In this document: one piece after another, positions 51,925 through 60,454 of the stretch
Layout: every line of letters starts with the position of its first letter
Position numbering within the stretch: position 1 is the first letter of the stretch
DNA from: Granulicella mallensis MP5ACTX8
GTDB lineage: Bacteria; Acidobacteriota; Terriglobia; Terriglobales; Acidobacteriaceae
DNA length: 64,000 nt
Direction: 5' to 3'
NCBI RefSeq assembly: GCF_000178955.2
Contig: NC_016631.1
Span: 1,984,001 to 2,048,000 of the forward strand
Notes under the pieces: generated by a model
Told to the model about the DNA's origin: nothing
Database searches by the model: none
The model's input: only the letters and a program-made list of their open reading frames with translations
Program-made: the position numbers and the translations under genes

Positions 51925-54900
51925 CTATTGATAGAGCAGATAAGCCGCACGCCGGTCCATGAAGTCATGGAGCGAGGGCTGCCACGATGCGGCGATCGTG
52001 CGTGGATCATCGCCACGTTCGAGCGAGTCCATGGTGGCGCGATTCACGATGAGGCGCATCGCCTTCTCCACTTGAAACTGCTCCGGATAGAGGCGATGCA
52101 GCACGCTGAGAATCTCGATGCCCATTGCGGGAGCATCGAGCACTTTGCGATCGGTGAGAGTCGCGCGCACGGCTTCGATCGTCTGGCCGTGGAAAGGGTA
52201 GTGGTTGGTGTCTTCGGAGATCGCGGTCGTCGTTGCGGCGAATGTCACGCCGGGGATATTCCGGGCATTGAGAGCTGCAGCTACATCGGCGGCCTTGAAC
52301 CATGCAGGCTTCTGTGCACCAGTCTTCGAGTCTTTGGCAGGCACACCCGCGCCGAAGAGCTCGAAGGGGATTGCCGTGCCGCGTCCTACGGAGACGTTGG
52401 TCGTCTCCAGAAGCCCCATCCCCGGATAGAGTGTCGCGGCGGTGACGCTGCGTAGGTTGGGGCTGGGATTGACCCACGGCAGGCCGGTGTTGTCGAAGAA
52501 TTCAGCGCGTGACCAGTGCTGCATCGGAATCACGGTAAGGTGTGCGCCGAGTCCTTTGCTGGATGGCGCTTGCGTGGCACGTGTGCGGTTGGCGGGGTCA
52601 GCCTCCGCGAAGAGTGCATCGCCGTGTGCGAGCGTCGAGGTCGCTTCGCCGTTGATGTATTGCGCGAGCTCTCCCAGCGTAAGGCCATTGCGCACGGGGA
52701 GCGGCATGTAATCAGTGTAGGACTCAAGACCCGCATCAGAGATCGGCCCCTGCACCTGTTCGCCGCCGATGAGGTTCGGGCGGTCGAGCACGAGGATCTC
52801 CAGGTCGTGATGGAACTCGTTCTTCTCCCGCGCGGCGGCTTCGAGGAAGTATCCGGTGACCGCTTCGTAGGTGTAGAAACGAACGCCCGCATCCTGCAGG
52901 TCAATCACGACCGCGTCGAGGTCTTTCAACTGCTCGTGCGAGGGGCGGCGGTCTGCGTCCTTCGCGCCATAGAGGCTGGTGACATGCAGGCCGGTGGCGG
53001 GATCAACTTCGGCGGCGATGGAGGTGGTGTCCTGTTTGCCGAAGATGCCATGTTCGGGAGAGAAGAGCGTGACGAGGTGGATCTTGTCTTCGCTGAGGTC
53101 AGGGCTGTGGAGGATATCTACCGTTCTCCGTCCCTGACTGTCGAGGCCTGTCTGGTTGGTGAGGAGCCCAAGACGGGCCTGCCCGTGATGTCTGCTCGCG
53201 AGTTCGTGCAGCGCGGCGTTGTGGGGTAGCTCGAGAACGTCGATGCCGGTGAGAGTGCGAGAGGATGAGATGCTCGAGCTGGTTCCTGACTCGTAGAGGT
53301 GCAGTGCCTGAGCCGCAGCGGAGGCGAACTCGCCGCGAAGATTCGAGATCGGCGGATTCCCGTGTGGATGGATCGCGTTTGCCAGCAAAATGACGTAGGT
53401 GTTGGAGCCGGGATCCATCCAGAGAGTGGTGCCGGTGAAGCCGGTGTGGCCGAAGCTGCCGATGGGGAAGACCGCGCCGCGTGGTTTGGAGAAGGCTGTG
53501 TCGATATCCCAGCCGTAGCCGCGCAGATCCTGCTCTTTGATGGCTGGATACATCGGTGCCAGTAGCGGAGCCGCTGGCTTCATTCCTGCGGCGATAGCTG
53601 CACGCTCAGCCGCATTGGCTTTCGTGAGCTGCTGGGCGTTGTGCCCGGGCTGCTCGGGAGTGGTCATCAGCTCGAGCGTCGATTGCTTCAGCGGGAAGTT
53701 GCTGGGACGGCCCGCGAGACGATCCAGTAAGCCCTGGGCGAAGAGCGAGACGTCGGCGGCGGTGGAGAAGACGCCAGCGTGGCCAGCGACACCCCCCATG
53801 CGGCGGGTGCTGGGATCATGTACCGAGCCGCGCAGCAGACGGTCGAAGTCAGGGTTGGTAGCAGGATCAGATTTGCCTTCATCATCGTGCGCGGTGGGGG
53901 CGATGCGCGGTAGGAGCGAGGTGCTCCAGTCTCCCTGGGGGCAGGCAAACAGCATATGCCCCGGCGGTGTGCGCTGCCATGCGATAGCCGAGCCGATGAC
54001 CTGGTGCGGGCCGCAGGCCTTTGCGAGAGGGAGGTAGCGGGTCTCCGTCATCTCCAGCGGTTTGTAGATGTGCTCCTGGGCATAGACATCGAGCGATTCG
54101 CCACTGAGGGTCTCGACGAGGTCGCCGAGCAGGATGAAGTTGATGTCCGAGTAGCGAAAGACCGCGCCCGGTGCGGACTGTAGTGGCGTCGTAAGCGCGC
54201 GGTGGAAGCCTTCGGCTTTGTCCGGTGCTGCCAGTCCCCAGGCGTCCTTCTGGTTGACGTCGGGAGCCTCGCCGGAGGTGTGAGTGAGCAGCATGCGGAT
54301 CGTTACCTGCGCGCGCTGGGCGTCGTTCGTGACGTTGAACGCGGGCAGGTACTTCTGGATGGGATCGTCGAACTGCAGCTTGCCCTGCTCGTAGAGCTGC
54401 ATCACGGCTGTGGCAGTGGAGAGGCACTTGGTGAGTGAGGCCATGTCGAAGATCGTGTCTTCGGTCATGGGTTCGGCGGGGGAGGGGGTGCCGTCGAGGC
54501 CGGGCTCTCCGGCGAGTTTGCGGAGGCCATAGGCCTGCTTGAAGACAATGTGGCCGCCGTGGCCGACCACGACGACGGCACCGGGGAGTTTATGCGCGGC
54601 GATGGCATCGTTGAGGAGCGTGGAGAGGGGGGTGAAGTCGGCGGTGGCGGTCGGCATGGGCGCTGGTCCCTGACGGACAGCAGGTTCCTCGGCTACGCCT
54701 CGGAATGACAACAAGAAAAGCAACGGCAAGAACAGGAGCGGCAGTGCGTTGGCTAGAGCCGTGCGGCTCTGCTGCGATTGCTTGCGGAAGATGAGGCTGG
54801 CGAGGGAGCCGATGGCGAAGGTCGCGAGGGCGCCAATGAGGACGTACCACGTGAAGGCGACGTGTGGGATAGTGATGGAGCCGAGGTGCACAGGGAACAC

Positions 54901-56301
54901 TCCTTGCCAGAGCCAAAGATTCAGCGCGAAGCCGCAGACCATGCCGATGATCGCTCCGACCTCTGTGGCGAAGCGGGTGAGTGTGCCGAGCAGGAAGACT
55001 CCTAGCAGACAGCCGTAGGCGACCGAAGCGATGGAGAGGCCGATCTCGACGACATGTCCCTTGCCTCCGACGCCAACCGAATAGACAGCAATGGCGAAGA
55101 GCACCAGTGCCCACAGCACTGTCGAAGACTTCGAAATGATCGCTCGTTCGCGATCGTCGGCCTGCGGGCGCAGGTGCATATAGAAATCGACGACGGTCGT
55201 TGACGACAGAGAGTTGAGTGCGGCGGAGAGGTTCGACATTGCCGCTGCGAGGATCGCCGCGACGAGCAGACCGGCGATGCCGATCGGCATCTCGCGAACG
55301 ATGAAGGTTGGGAAGATGCGATCGGAGCTGGTGAAGGTCGCGGGATGCTGGCCGTAGAAGACATACAGCCCCACGCCGATTAGCAGAAAGAATGCGAACT
55401 GCGCAAAGATCACAACGCCGGAGCTGAGAATGGCCAGGCGTGACTCGCGCAGGTTGCGCGCGGCCAGCATGCGCTGCACCATCAATTGGTCTGTGCCGTG
55501 CGAGGCCATCGTCAGGAACGTTCCGCCGAGCACACCGGCCCAGAAGGTGTAATTCTTCGTAAGGTTCATGCTGAAGTCGAGCATGTGGAATTTGCCTGCG
55601 GCTGAGGCCACGGCATGGATATGAGCCCATCCTCCATTGACGTGCGAGCCCAGTGTGAGGAGCGCGACGAGCGTGCCGCCGACGTAGATCGCCATCTGCA
55701 CGACGTCGGTCCAGATGACCGCTGCCATGCCGCCTTCGAAGGTGTAGAGCAGCGTCAGCGCGGAGATGATGGCGATGCTCAGGATGTCGCGGGTGCCGAT
55801 GGCGATGCCGACGACGATGGACACTGCGAAGACACGCACGCCTTCGGCTGCGGCGCGTGTCAGCAGGAAGAGCGCCGCCGTTACCTTGTGCAGCACGGGA
55901 CCGAAGCGCTGGTCGATGAGCTGATAGGCGGTGAGCATCTCGCCCGCGAAGTAGCGCGGCAGGAACAGCGCGGCCACGACGATGCGTCCCAGCATGTAGC
56001 CGATCACGACCTGCAGGAATCCGAAGTCCCCGGCGAAGGCGACGCCGGGGATGGAGATGATGGTCAGGGTCGAGGTCTCGGCCGACACGATGGAGAGCGC
56101 GATGGCCCACCAGGGAATCGTGTTGTTGGCGAGGAAGTAGCTCTTGAGCGAACGGTCGGACTTCGCGCCGCCGGACTTGCCGCGGAAGCGCAGGCCGAAG
56201 AGCGTGATGCCTATGAGGTAGATCGCCACCAGCGTTAGATCGAAGGCACTGAGCCGTGTTGAAGGAATGCCAAGCGCAAGTGCGGCGATCGTGTTCGGCA
56301 A
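51925..56301 (-). CDS. Three-part fusion: sodium/solute symporter, serine beta-lactamase-fold hydrolase and NamZ-type exo-N-acetylmuramidase
   Basis: A continuous 1458-residue frame. Residues 20-505 are an SSS symporter with about 13-14 helices and the sodium-site signature AAAMSNLSAALNSLSSTTVV (352-371). Residues 516-533 add a hydrophobic stretch that could turn the C-terminus outward. Residues 555-1005 are a class C-type serine hydrolase with S622-LT-K625, Y717-S-D and H952-TG. Residues 1016-1458 are a DUF1343/GH171 (NamZ) domain with LLTNQTG, SPEHG (1081-1085) and DLQDAGVRFYTY. In Bacillus subtilis, NamZ frees terminal MurNAc, AmiE (same fold as the middle part) removes the peptide and MurP imports MurNAc. 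The same three roles are suggested here. The start is probably TTG at 56301 behind GGGAGA; nagA ends 21 bases upstream. The linker is encoded by a dispersed repeat. Confidence 0.88.
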   Translation of the reverse strand: MPNTIAALALGIPSTRLSAFDLTLVAIYLIGITLFGLRFRGKSGGAKSDRSLKSYFLANNTIPWWAIALSIVSAETSTLTIISIPGVAFAGDFGFLQVVIGYMLGRIVVAALFLPRYFAGEMLTAYQLIDQRFGPVLHKVTAALFLLTRAAAEGVRVFAVSIVVGIAIGTRDILSIAIISALTLLYTFEGGMAAVIWTDVVQMAIYVGGTLVALLTLGSHVNGGWAHIHAVASAAGKFHMLDFSMNLTKNYTFWAGVLGGTFLTMASHGTDQLMVQRMLAARNLRESRLAILSSGVVIFAQFAFFLLIGVGLYVFYGQHPATFTSSDRIFPTFIVREMPIGIAGLLVAAILAAAMSNLSAALNSLSSTTVVDFYMHLRPQADDRERAIISKSSTVLWALVLFAIAVYSVGVGGKGHVVEIGLSIASVAYGCLLGVFLLGTLTRFATEVGAIIGMVCGFALNLWLWQGVFPVHLGSITIPHVAFTWYVLIGALATFAIGSLASLIFRKQSQQSRTALANALPLLFLPLLFLLSFRGVAEEPAVRQGPAPMPTATADFTPLSTLLNDAIAAHKLPGAVVVVGHGGHIVFKQAYGLRKLAGEPGLDGTPSPAEPMTEDTIFDMASLTKCLSTATAVMQLYEQGKLQFDDPIQKYLPAFNVTNDAQRAQVTIRMLLTHTSGEAPDVNQKDAWGLAAPDKAEGFHRALTTPLQSAPGAVFRYSDINFILLGDLVETLSGESLDVYAQEHIYKPLEMTETRYLPLAKACGPHQVIGSAIAWQRTPPGHMLFACPQGDWSTSLLPRIAPTAHDDEGKSDPATNPDFDRLLRGSVHDPSTRRMGGVAGHAGVFSTAADVSLFAQGLLDRLAGRPSNFPLKQSTLELMTTPEQPGHNAQQLTKANAAERAAIAAGMKPAAPLLAPMYPAIKEQDLRGYGWDIDTAFSKPRGAVFPIGSFGHTGFTGTTLWMDPGSNTYVILLANAIHPHGNPPISNLRGEFASAAAQALHLYESGTSSSISSSRTLTGIDVLELPHNAALHELASRHHGQARLGLLTNQTGLDSQGRRTVDILHSPDLSEDKIHLVTLFSPEHGIFGKQDTTSIAAEVDPATGLHVTSLYGAKDADRRPSHEQLKDLDAVVIDLQDAGVRFYTYEAVTGYFLEAAAREKNEFHHDLEILVLDRPNLIGGEQVQGPISDAGLESYTDYMPLPVRNGLTLGELAQYINGEATSTLAHGDALFAEADPANRTRATQAPSSKGLGAHLTVIPMQHWSRAEFFDNTGLPWVNPSPNLRSVTAATLYPGMGLLETTNVSVGRGTAIPFELFGAGVPAKDSKTGAQKPAWFKAADVAAALNARNIPGVTFAATTTAISEDTNHYPFHGQTIEAVRATLTDRKVLDAPAMGIEILSVLHRLYPEQFQVEKAMRLIVNRATMDSLERGDDPRTIAASWQPSLHDFMDRRAAYLLYQ
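54672..54736. repeat. Dispersed repeat lying inside the fusion gene (linker-encoding)
   Basis: On the plus strand it reads GACGGACAGCAGGTTCC, then GGCTACGCC, then GGAATGACAACAAGAAAAGC. It aligns with block 1 of the repeats at 18474 and 20177 (GGACAGCAG, then GGAATGACAAGCAAGAAAGGC) apart from the centre. It encodes residues about 523-543 (LFLPLLFLLSFRGVAEEPAV) between symporter and hydrolase. Confidence 0.75.
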
Positions 56302-56322
56302 ATGGGTTCTCCCTGGGTTGGA

Positions 56323-57489
56323 CTAGATCGCTCGTCCGCGAATATAGGTGGCGACGAGGTTGTTCTTCGCGTCGAAGCGATTGAGGTTGGCGAACGATCC
56401 CGGAGCGAGCCGTGTGAGCTCCGGCCTGCCCAGCATGGCTGCGGGGTTGTGGGATGCAAGCCGAACCGCATCGCCTACCGAGGCATTGGTGAACCGCTGC
56501 AGGTTGGCGACAGCTCGGTCCAGCGTCAGCACTGAGCCGGCCAGCGTCTCTTTTCCGGCGGCCATGTCCTCGACCAACTGGGCACGGCCATGCGCCACGC
56601 GGACGGCCAGGCCACCGAGGGTGTAGTCCCCATCGGGCATACCCGCTGCGGACATCGCATCGGTGACGAGGATGGCATGGTCAAGCCCCTTGGCCTGCAA
56701 CCAGAGCCGCACCAGGGGGGGCGCGACGTGGATGCCGTCGCAGATAAGCTCGGCAAAGATCTCGGGATGATCGGGATGGGGATCGAGCACGGTGCCGAGC
56801 ACACCGGGCTCGCGGTGGTCGAGCGCGCGCATGGCGTTGAAGGTGTGGGTCGCACTGTTGGCTCCGGCTCCGATGCCTGCGATGGCTTCGGCGGCGGTCG
56901 CATTGGTATGGCCCAGCGAGAGCTTTACGCCCTGCCGATGAGCGTGCGCGATCAGACCGATGGCACCGGGAAGCTCCGGCGCGATTGTCATCAGCACGAT
57001 GTGCCCGCGTGCCGCGGCCTGGAAGCGGTCGAAGAGCTCGATGCTTGGGGTCTGCAGCTCCTGCGTCGGATGCACGCCGCGCTTGGCGCTCGAAAGAAAC
57101 GGGCCTTCGAGATGGATGCCGACGGGTTTCGCTTCGCCGTCGTGCGGCGCGGATTCAATGGCCTGGGCCAGGGCTTCGAGCGCGCGGAGCGTGGCATCCT
57201 CCGCGGCGGTCACGGTCGTCGGCAGATAGTGCGCGACGCCGCGCTTGGCGAGAAAGCGCTGGACCTCGCTGAGGTCCGAGGGCGAGGAGTACATCACGTC
57301 ATGCCCCATGGCGCCGTGGATGTGCACGTCGAAGAAGCCCGAGGTCAGCGTGTCCTGCTCGTTCGCCAGGGCGCGAGGGTCGGAGCTGATATCGGTGATG
57401 GTGCCGTCATCGGAGACGGTGATCACGGGGAATTCGACCGAACCAATGTCGGTTACAAGACGGCGGGCAGTAAGCGTAGTGGTAGTCAT
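56323..57489 (-). CDS. nagA: N-acetylglucosamine-6-phosphate deacetylase
   Basis: Converts GlcNAc-6-phosphate to glucosamine-6-phosphate in the cytoplasm, 388 residues. The ATG at 57489 is used, one base after the GH20 stop (TGACATG); codons upstream belong to the GH20 frame region. The amidohydrolase barrel shows H56-x-H58 (DVHIHGAMGHD), the metal glutamate in GIHLEGPF, LGHTNA, THTFNAM and the catalytic aspartate in TDAMSAAG. The closing LNRFDAKNNLVATYIRGR is usual. It connects extracytoplasmic release of amino sugars to central metabolism, but a GlcNAc kinase and NagB are not in the window. Confidence 0.92.
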   Translation of the reverse strand: MTTTTLTARRLVTDIGSVEFPVITVSDDGTITDISSDPRALANEQDTLTSGFFDVHIHGAMGHDVMYSSPSDLSEVQRFLAKRGVAHYLPTTVTAAEDATLRALEALAQAIESAPHDGEAKPVGIHLEGPFLSSAKRGVHPTQELQTPSIELFDRFQAAARGHIVLMTIAPELPGAIGLIAHAHRQGVKLSLGHTNATAAEAIAGIGAGANSATHTFNAMRALDHREPGVLGTVLDPHPDHPEIFAELICDGIHVAPPLVRLWLQAKGLDHAILVTDAMSAAGMPDGDYTLGGLAVRVAHGRAQLVEDMAAGKETLAGSVLTLDRAVANLQRFTNASVGDAVRLASHNPAAMLGRPELTRLAPGSFANLNRFDAKNNLVATYIRGRAI

Positions 57490-57490
57490 G

Positions 57491-59629
57491 TCAGTTTGTC
57501 GATGCCGGGGGTGGTGCGGGAATGCCTGTTTCAGTTGCGCTGGGAAGTACTTTATTGTCCGACCATTGGCGTTGCGCGGTGCGGACCTTGTCCATACGCG
57601 AGAGCCAGAGGGCGATGGTGTAGTCGTAGTGTTCGAGCACTGGACGTAGCGCGTACGGACGATTCGTCCGCAGCCAGCTTTGTGCATACAGATCGCGCAG
57701 CAGCGAGTAGCCGTCCTTGATGTCCTGAATGCGGCCGTTGACGCCGTTGATATCCGATAGCAGCGCGTTGACGGAGGGCTTGATCGTCCTGTCGCTGGAG
57801 TTCGAGGTCATCTGAGCGCGTGCGTAGTCGCGTGCGATCTCGTCGGCGAGTTGAAACTTGAGCCCGATGAAGTCCATGCGCCGAGCGCCGAGTTCCAGCG
57901 CGTCGATGGCGTCGGTTTCACGGAGATTGGTCGGGTTCGACGGAAGCTGGTTCGTCGGGGTGTAGACGACGGGCGAAGCCGCCGCCGGGGCTGCGGCGCG
58001 GGCCTGGGCGATCAGCTCGAGGGTCTTCTCCGCGTGCAGACGAAGCTCGTGCACATAGGGACGGATCTTGGCCGCATTCTGCTGCTGATCTTTGGCCCAG
58101 GGGTCGCTCCAGAAGAGCAGATCGGAGGCGTCGCTTACCTTGGCGTCTGTCTTCAGCAACTCATGGGCGGCCATCAGCTCAAGCTGCGCCTGGTTGAGCT
58201 TGCCGGTCATGTCGCCGTGGAAGACCTGCGCGTAGGTCTGCTCGAACTGAGGAATGGAGCTCTCGCCCTGCTGCCAGGCGGCAGCTGCACCGAAGAGGAT
58301 GCCGTACCAGTTGTTGGAGGCCAGGGCCTCGCCATCGTCGTACCAGATGGTGTTGAGCTGGCCGGTAGCGCCCATGCGCTGGCCGTCGCGTGTGAACTGC
58401 TGAATGTTATCGAGGCCGAGGTTGTAGTTCGGGTAGACGCGCGACCAGTTGTTGATGCCGGGAGCGACCCAGGTCTCGATGCCCGCGTCGGTGTAGGGCT
58501 TCAGGTACTTGGCGAAGCCGTGCGGGTTGGGGTTGTACTGCCAGCCGATGGCGATGGTGTCGCGCTTGAAGCTCTCAGGCATGGTCTTGAGCAGGTCAGG
58601 CGAGTCCTGGGCGATATCGCCCCAGAAGAGCAGCCGGCGATTGAGCGGGCGCAGGGTGATGTCGATCTGCTGCATGAAGTCGAGATACACCTTGCCGAGG
58701 CCGTCGCGGTCCACTGCCGCCTTGGTCTGGCCGAGGCCGAGGTCCTGTGTCTCATCAGCACCGACGTGCAGGAAGGGCGAGGGGTAGAGCTGTGCGAGTT
58801 CGCTGAACTCCTGAGAGATCAGCTTGAGCGAGCCGGGCTGTGCCGGGGCGAGCACCGCGCCGTGGGGCGTCTCTGCAAGCTGCTGGTACACCTCCGAGGT
58901 CAAGGCATGGTGCAGGTGTCCGAAGGCCTCCTGCTCGGGCACGACCATCACGTGATACTGCTTCGCGTAGGCGACGAGCTCACGCGCGTCGTCGGCGGTG
59001 ATGCTGCCTCCAGGAGGCGCGGGCAGGGGATTGGAGGCGTACTGCTGGGTGTGCTCGAAGTAGGGCGAGTAGAGATTCTCTTTGTAGGCCGCGATCGTGC
59101 GAACGATCTTCTTCTGGAACTCCAGGGTATCGACCGGGCCGCGGGAGAGGTCATCGTCCAGGCCGCGATACTTCATGGCAGGCCAGTCGCGGATGTTGGC
59201 AGCGCGGAGGACGAACTGGCGGTTTCCGGCGGACTCGATCATCTGCTTGACCGTCTGCGCGGCGTAGAAGACGCCCTCGGCGGTCGCTCCGGTGAGGGTC
59301 AGCATGCCGGAGGTGGAGACGATGGTGTAGCCCTCGGGCTTCATGGCGTCGGTAAAGGACGCGTCCGGGTGCTGGGCGAGGCGCTGCAGCACAATGCGCA
59401 GGCCGGAGCCTGTCTCCGGGATGCCGCGCTCGGCGAGAGTGATGCGCAGATCGGAGAGGGTGAACTGGTCCTCGGCGGTGCACGCTGTGCAGACGAGGGT
59501 GACACCGTTGTTCAGCGGTTGGTCCGGCCTGGGGGTGACCACTCGCGGCATCGGGATAAGGTGCGGCGTGGACTGTGCGGCTGCCGGCAGAGCAAGGGCC
59601 AGGAGTGCGGCGAGAGAACAAAGGCGCAT
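57491..59629 (-). CDS. Secreted GH20 beta-N-acetylhexosaminidase
   Basis: An exported exo-hexosaminidase of 712 residues that removes terminal GlcNAc (or GalNAc). The signal peptide is MRLCSLAALLALALPAAAQ, so the ATG at 59629 is preferred to the GTG at 59644; neither has a strong ribosome site. An N-terminal GH20b domain is followed by the TIM barrel, with the catalytic pair D292-E293 in FLHVGADET. The C-terminal 230 residues are helical and of unknown role. It is the first gene of the GH20-nagA-fusion operon and could replace NagZ by trimming GlcNAc from muropeptide chains so that NamZ can act; chitin-derived sugars from the GH18 chitinase would be substrates too. Confidence 0.9.
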   Translation of the reverse strand: MRLCSLAALLALALPAAAQSTPHLIPMPRVVTPRPDQPLNNGVTLVCTACTAEDQFTLSDLRITLAERGIPETGSGLRIVLQRLAQHPDASFTDAMKPEGYTIVSTSGMLTLTGATAEGVFYAAQTVKQMIESAGNRQFVLRAANIRDWPAMKYRGLDDDLSRGPVDTLEFQKKIVRTIAAYKENLYSPYFEHTQQYASNPLPAPPGGSITADDARELVAYAKQYHVMVVPEQEAFGHLHHALTSEVYQQLAETPHGAVLAPAQPGSLKLISQEFSELAQLYPSPFLHVGADETQDLGLGQTKAAVDRDGLGKVYLDFMQQIDITLRPLNRRLLFWGDIAQDSPDLLKTMPESFKRDTIAIGWQYNPNPHGFAKYLKPYTDAGIETWVAPGINNWSRVYPNYNLGLDNIQQFTRDGQRMGATGQLNTIWYDDGEALASNNWYGILFGAAAAWQQGESSIPQFEQTYAQVFHGDMTGKLNQAQLELMAAHELLKTDAKVSDASDLLFWSDPWAKDQQQNAAKIRPYVHELRLHAEKTLELIAQARAAAPAAASPVVYTPTNQLPSNPTNLRETDAIDALELGARRMDFIGLKFQLADEIARDYARAQMTSNSSDRTIKPSVNALLSDINGVNGRIQDIKDGYSLLRDLYAQSWLRTNRPYALRPVLEHYDYTIALWLSRMDKVRTAQRQWSDNKVLPSATETGIPAPPPASTN

Positions 59630-59662
59630 GAAAGTACGGTACACGGAGAAGCAGGTAACAGT

Positions 59663-59697
59663 GAACAGGAAACAGGAAATAGCGAACAGGAAACAGG
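59663..59697. repeat. Short tandem direct repeats between GH20 and LolA genes
   Basis: GAACAGGAAACAGG occurs at 59663-59676 and again at 59684-59697, 21 bases apart, in an A/G-rich spacer. No function is evident. Confidence 0.6.
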
Positions 59698-59718
59698 GAA
59701 GACAAATACCGGTGCTGC

Positions 59719-60351
59719 CTAAATCGGTGCGGCACCGTTGATGATCGCGACGCCCTGAGGCGGCGTGAAGATGAAATCGCTGTCTTTTGTAGGGATGTTC
59801 TCGTGCATGTCCGTAAACGTAAAGGTCGTCGTAGCCCCGTCGGTCTCTTCGATGCGCATCGTGTGGATGGTCCCGGTCGAATCTACCGTGAGCGCGAGCG
59901 AGCGGACGCGTTGCTGCATGCCTTTGGGCGTGCCGGAGAGCGTATAGCCACCATTCACGGCAGTCAGGCTCAGTCCGTCGAGTTCCTTGGCCAGTTCGGT
60001 GTGGCCGAGCAGAAAGCGCAGCGGCGAGCGCAGGTCGTCGAGCTGTTTTTCCGGGATGCGCTGTGCCTGGGCGTCGCCGGGCGTGTAGGAGATGGCGTTC
60101 TTGCCGTCCAGGATAAAGAGCTTGCCGGCGGGCGAGTCGTAGGACCAGCGCATGCGTCCGGGTTTGCGGAGCGTCAGGCTGCCGGTCTCGGTGCGATCCA
60201 GTCCCATGCCCTGGTAACGCTCGGTATAGCGGGCCTGGAGCGATTGCAGGTGGTTGTAGTGGGCGTCCACCTGGTGGGCGAGAGAAGCGGCCGTAGGCGA
60301 CTGGGCTGCGAGGGGAGAGGCAAGTACAAAGAGGAGCAGAAGGTTTTTCAT
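59719..60351 (-). CDS. lolA: Outer-membrane lipoprotein carrier LolA-like protein
   Basis: A 210-residue periplasmic protein. The ATG at 60351 begins a good signal peptide (MKNLLLLFVLASPLAAQ) and is preferred over upstream starts. LolA features are visible: the N-terminal helix LAHQVDAHYNHLQSLQARYTERY, the strand GSLTLRKPGRMRWSYDSPAGKLFILDGKNAISYTP and the C-terminal FTFTDMHENIPTKDSDFIFTPPQGV. It carries lipoproteins from the inner to the outer membrane. No LolB or LolCDE is nearby. The gene is isolated on its strand between the GH20 gene and a terminator. Confidence 0.85.
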   Translation of the reverse strand: MKNLLLLFVLASPLAAQSPTAASLAHQVDAHYNHLQSLQARYTERYQGMGLDRTETGSLTLRKPGRMRWSYDSPAGKLFILDGKNAISYTPGDAQAQRIPEKQLDDLRSPLRFLLGHTELAKELDGLSLTAVNGGYTLSGTPKGMQQRVRSLALTVDSTGTIHTMRIEETDGATTTFTFTDMHENIPTKDSDFIFTPPQGVAIINGAAPI

Positions 60352-60412
60352 GCGAAGTCCTGACACCTGCCTTGGCTCCGGAGAGAGTCTTGGCAGGCTG
60401 CTGGAAAAGACA

Positions 60413-60434
60413 AAGGCCGCCCGAAGACGGCCTT
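60413..60434 (-). terminator. Rho-independent terminator after the prepilin gene
   Basis: On the minus strand AAGGCCG pairs with CGGCCTT around the loop TCTTCGGG, followed by TTGTCTTTT. It lies 20 bases beyond the prepilin stop. Confidence 0.8.
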
Positions 60435-60454
60435 CGTTGTGAATCGGCAAAGGA

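Noticed and set aside
51656-51931. Small open frame of 91 codons in the gap before the fusion gene
   Set aside because: It lies within the inverted repeat pair and has no ribosome site or protein-like pattern.
54600-54800. A hidden frameshift or stop separating the symporter from the hydrolase
   Set aside because: The minus-strand frame was followed codon by codon through the repeat and remains open; residue counting from 56301 to 51925 gives 1458 residues with all domain motifs in frame. An assembly error cannot be excluded from sequence alone.
57851-59722. A 623-codon open frame on the plus strand opposite the GH20 gene
   Set aside because: It lacks any recognisable domain, has repetitive acidic/leucine-rich composition typical of antisense GC-rich frames, and the minus strand carries an intact GH20 enzyme with catalytic residues.
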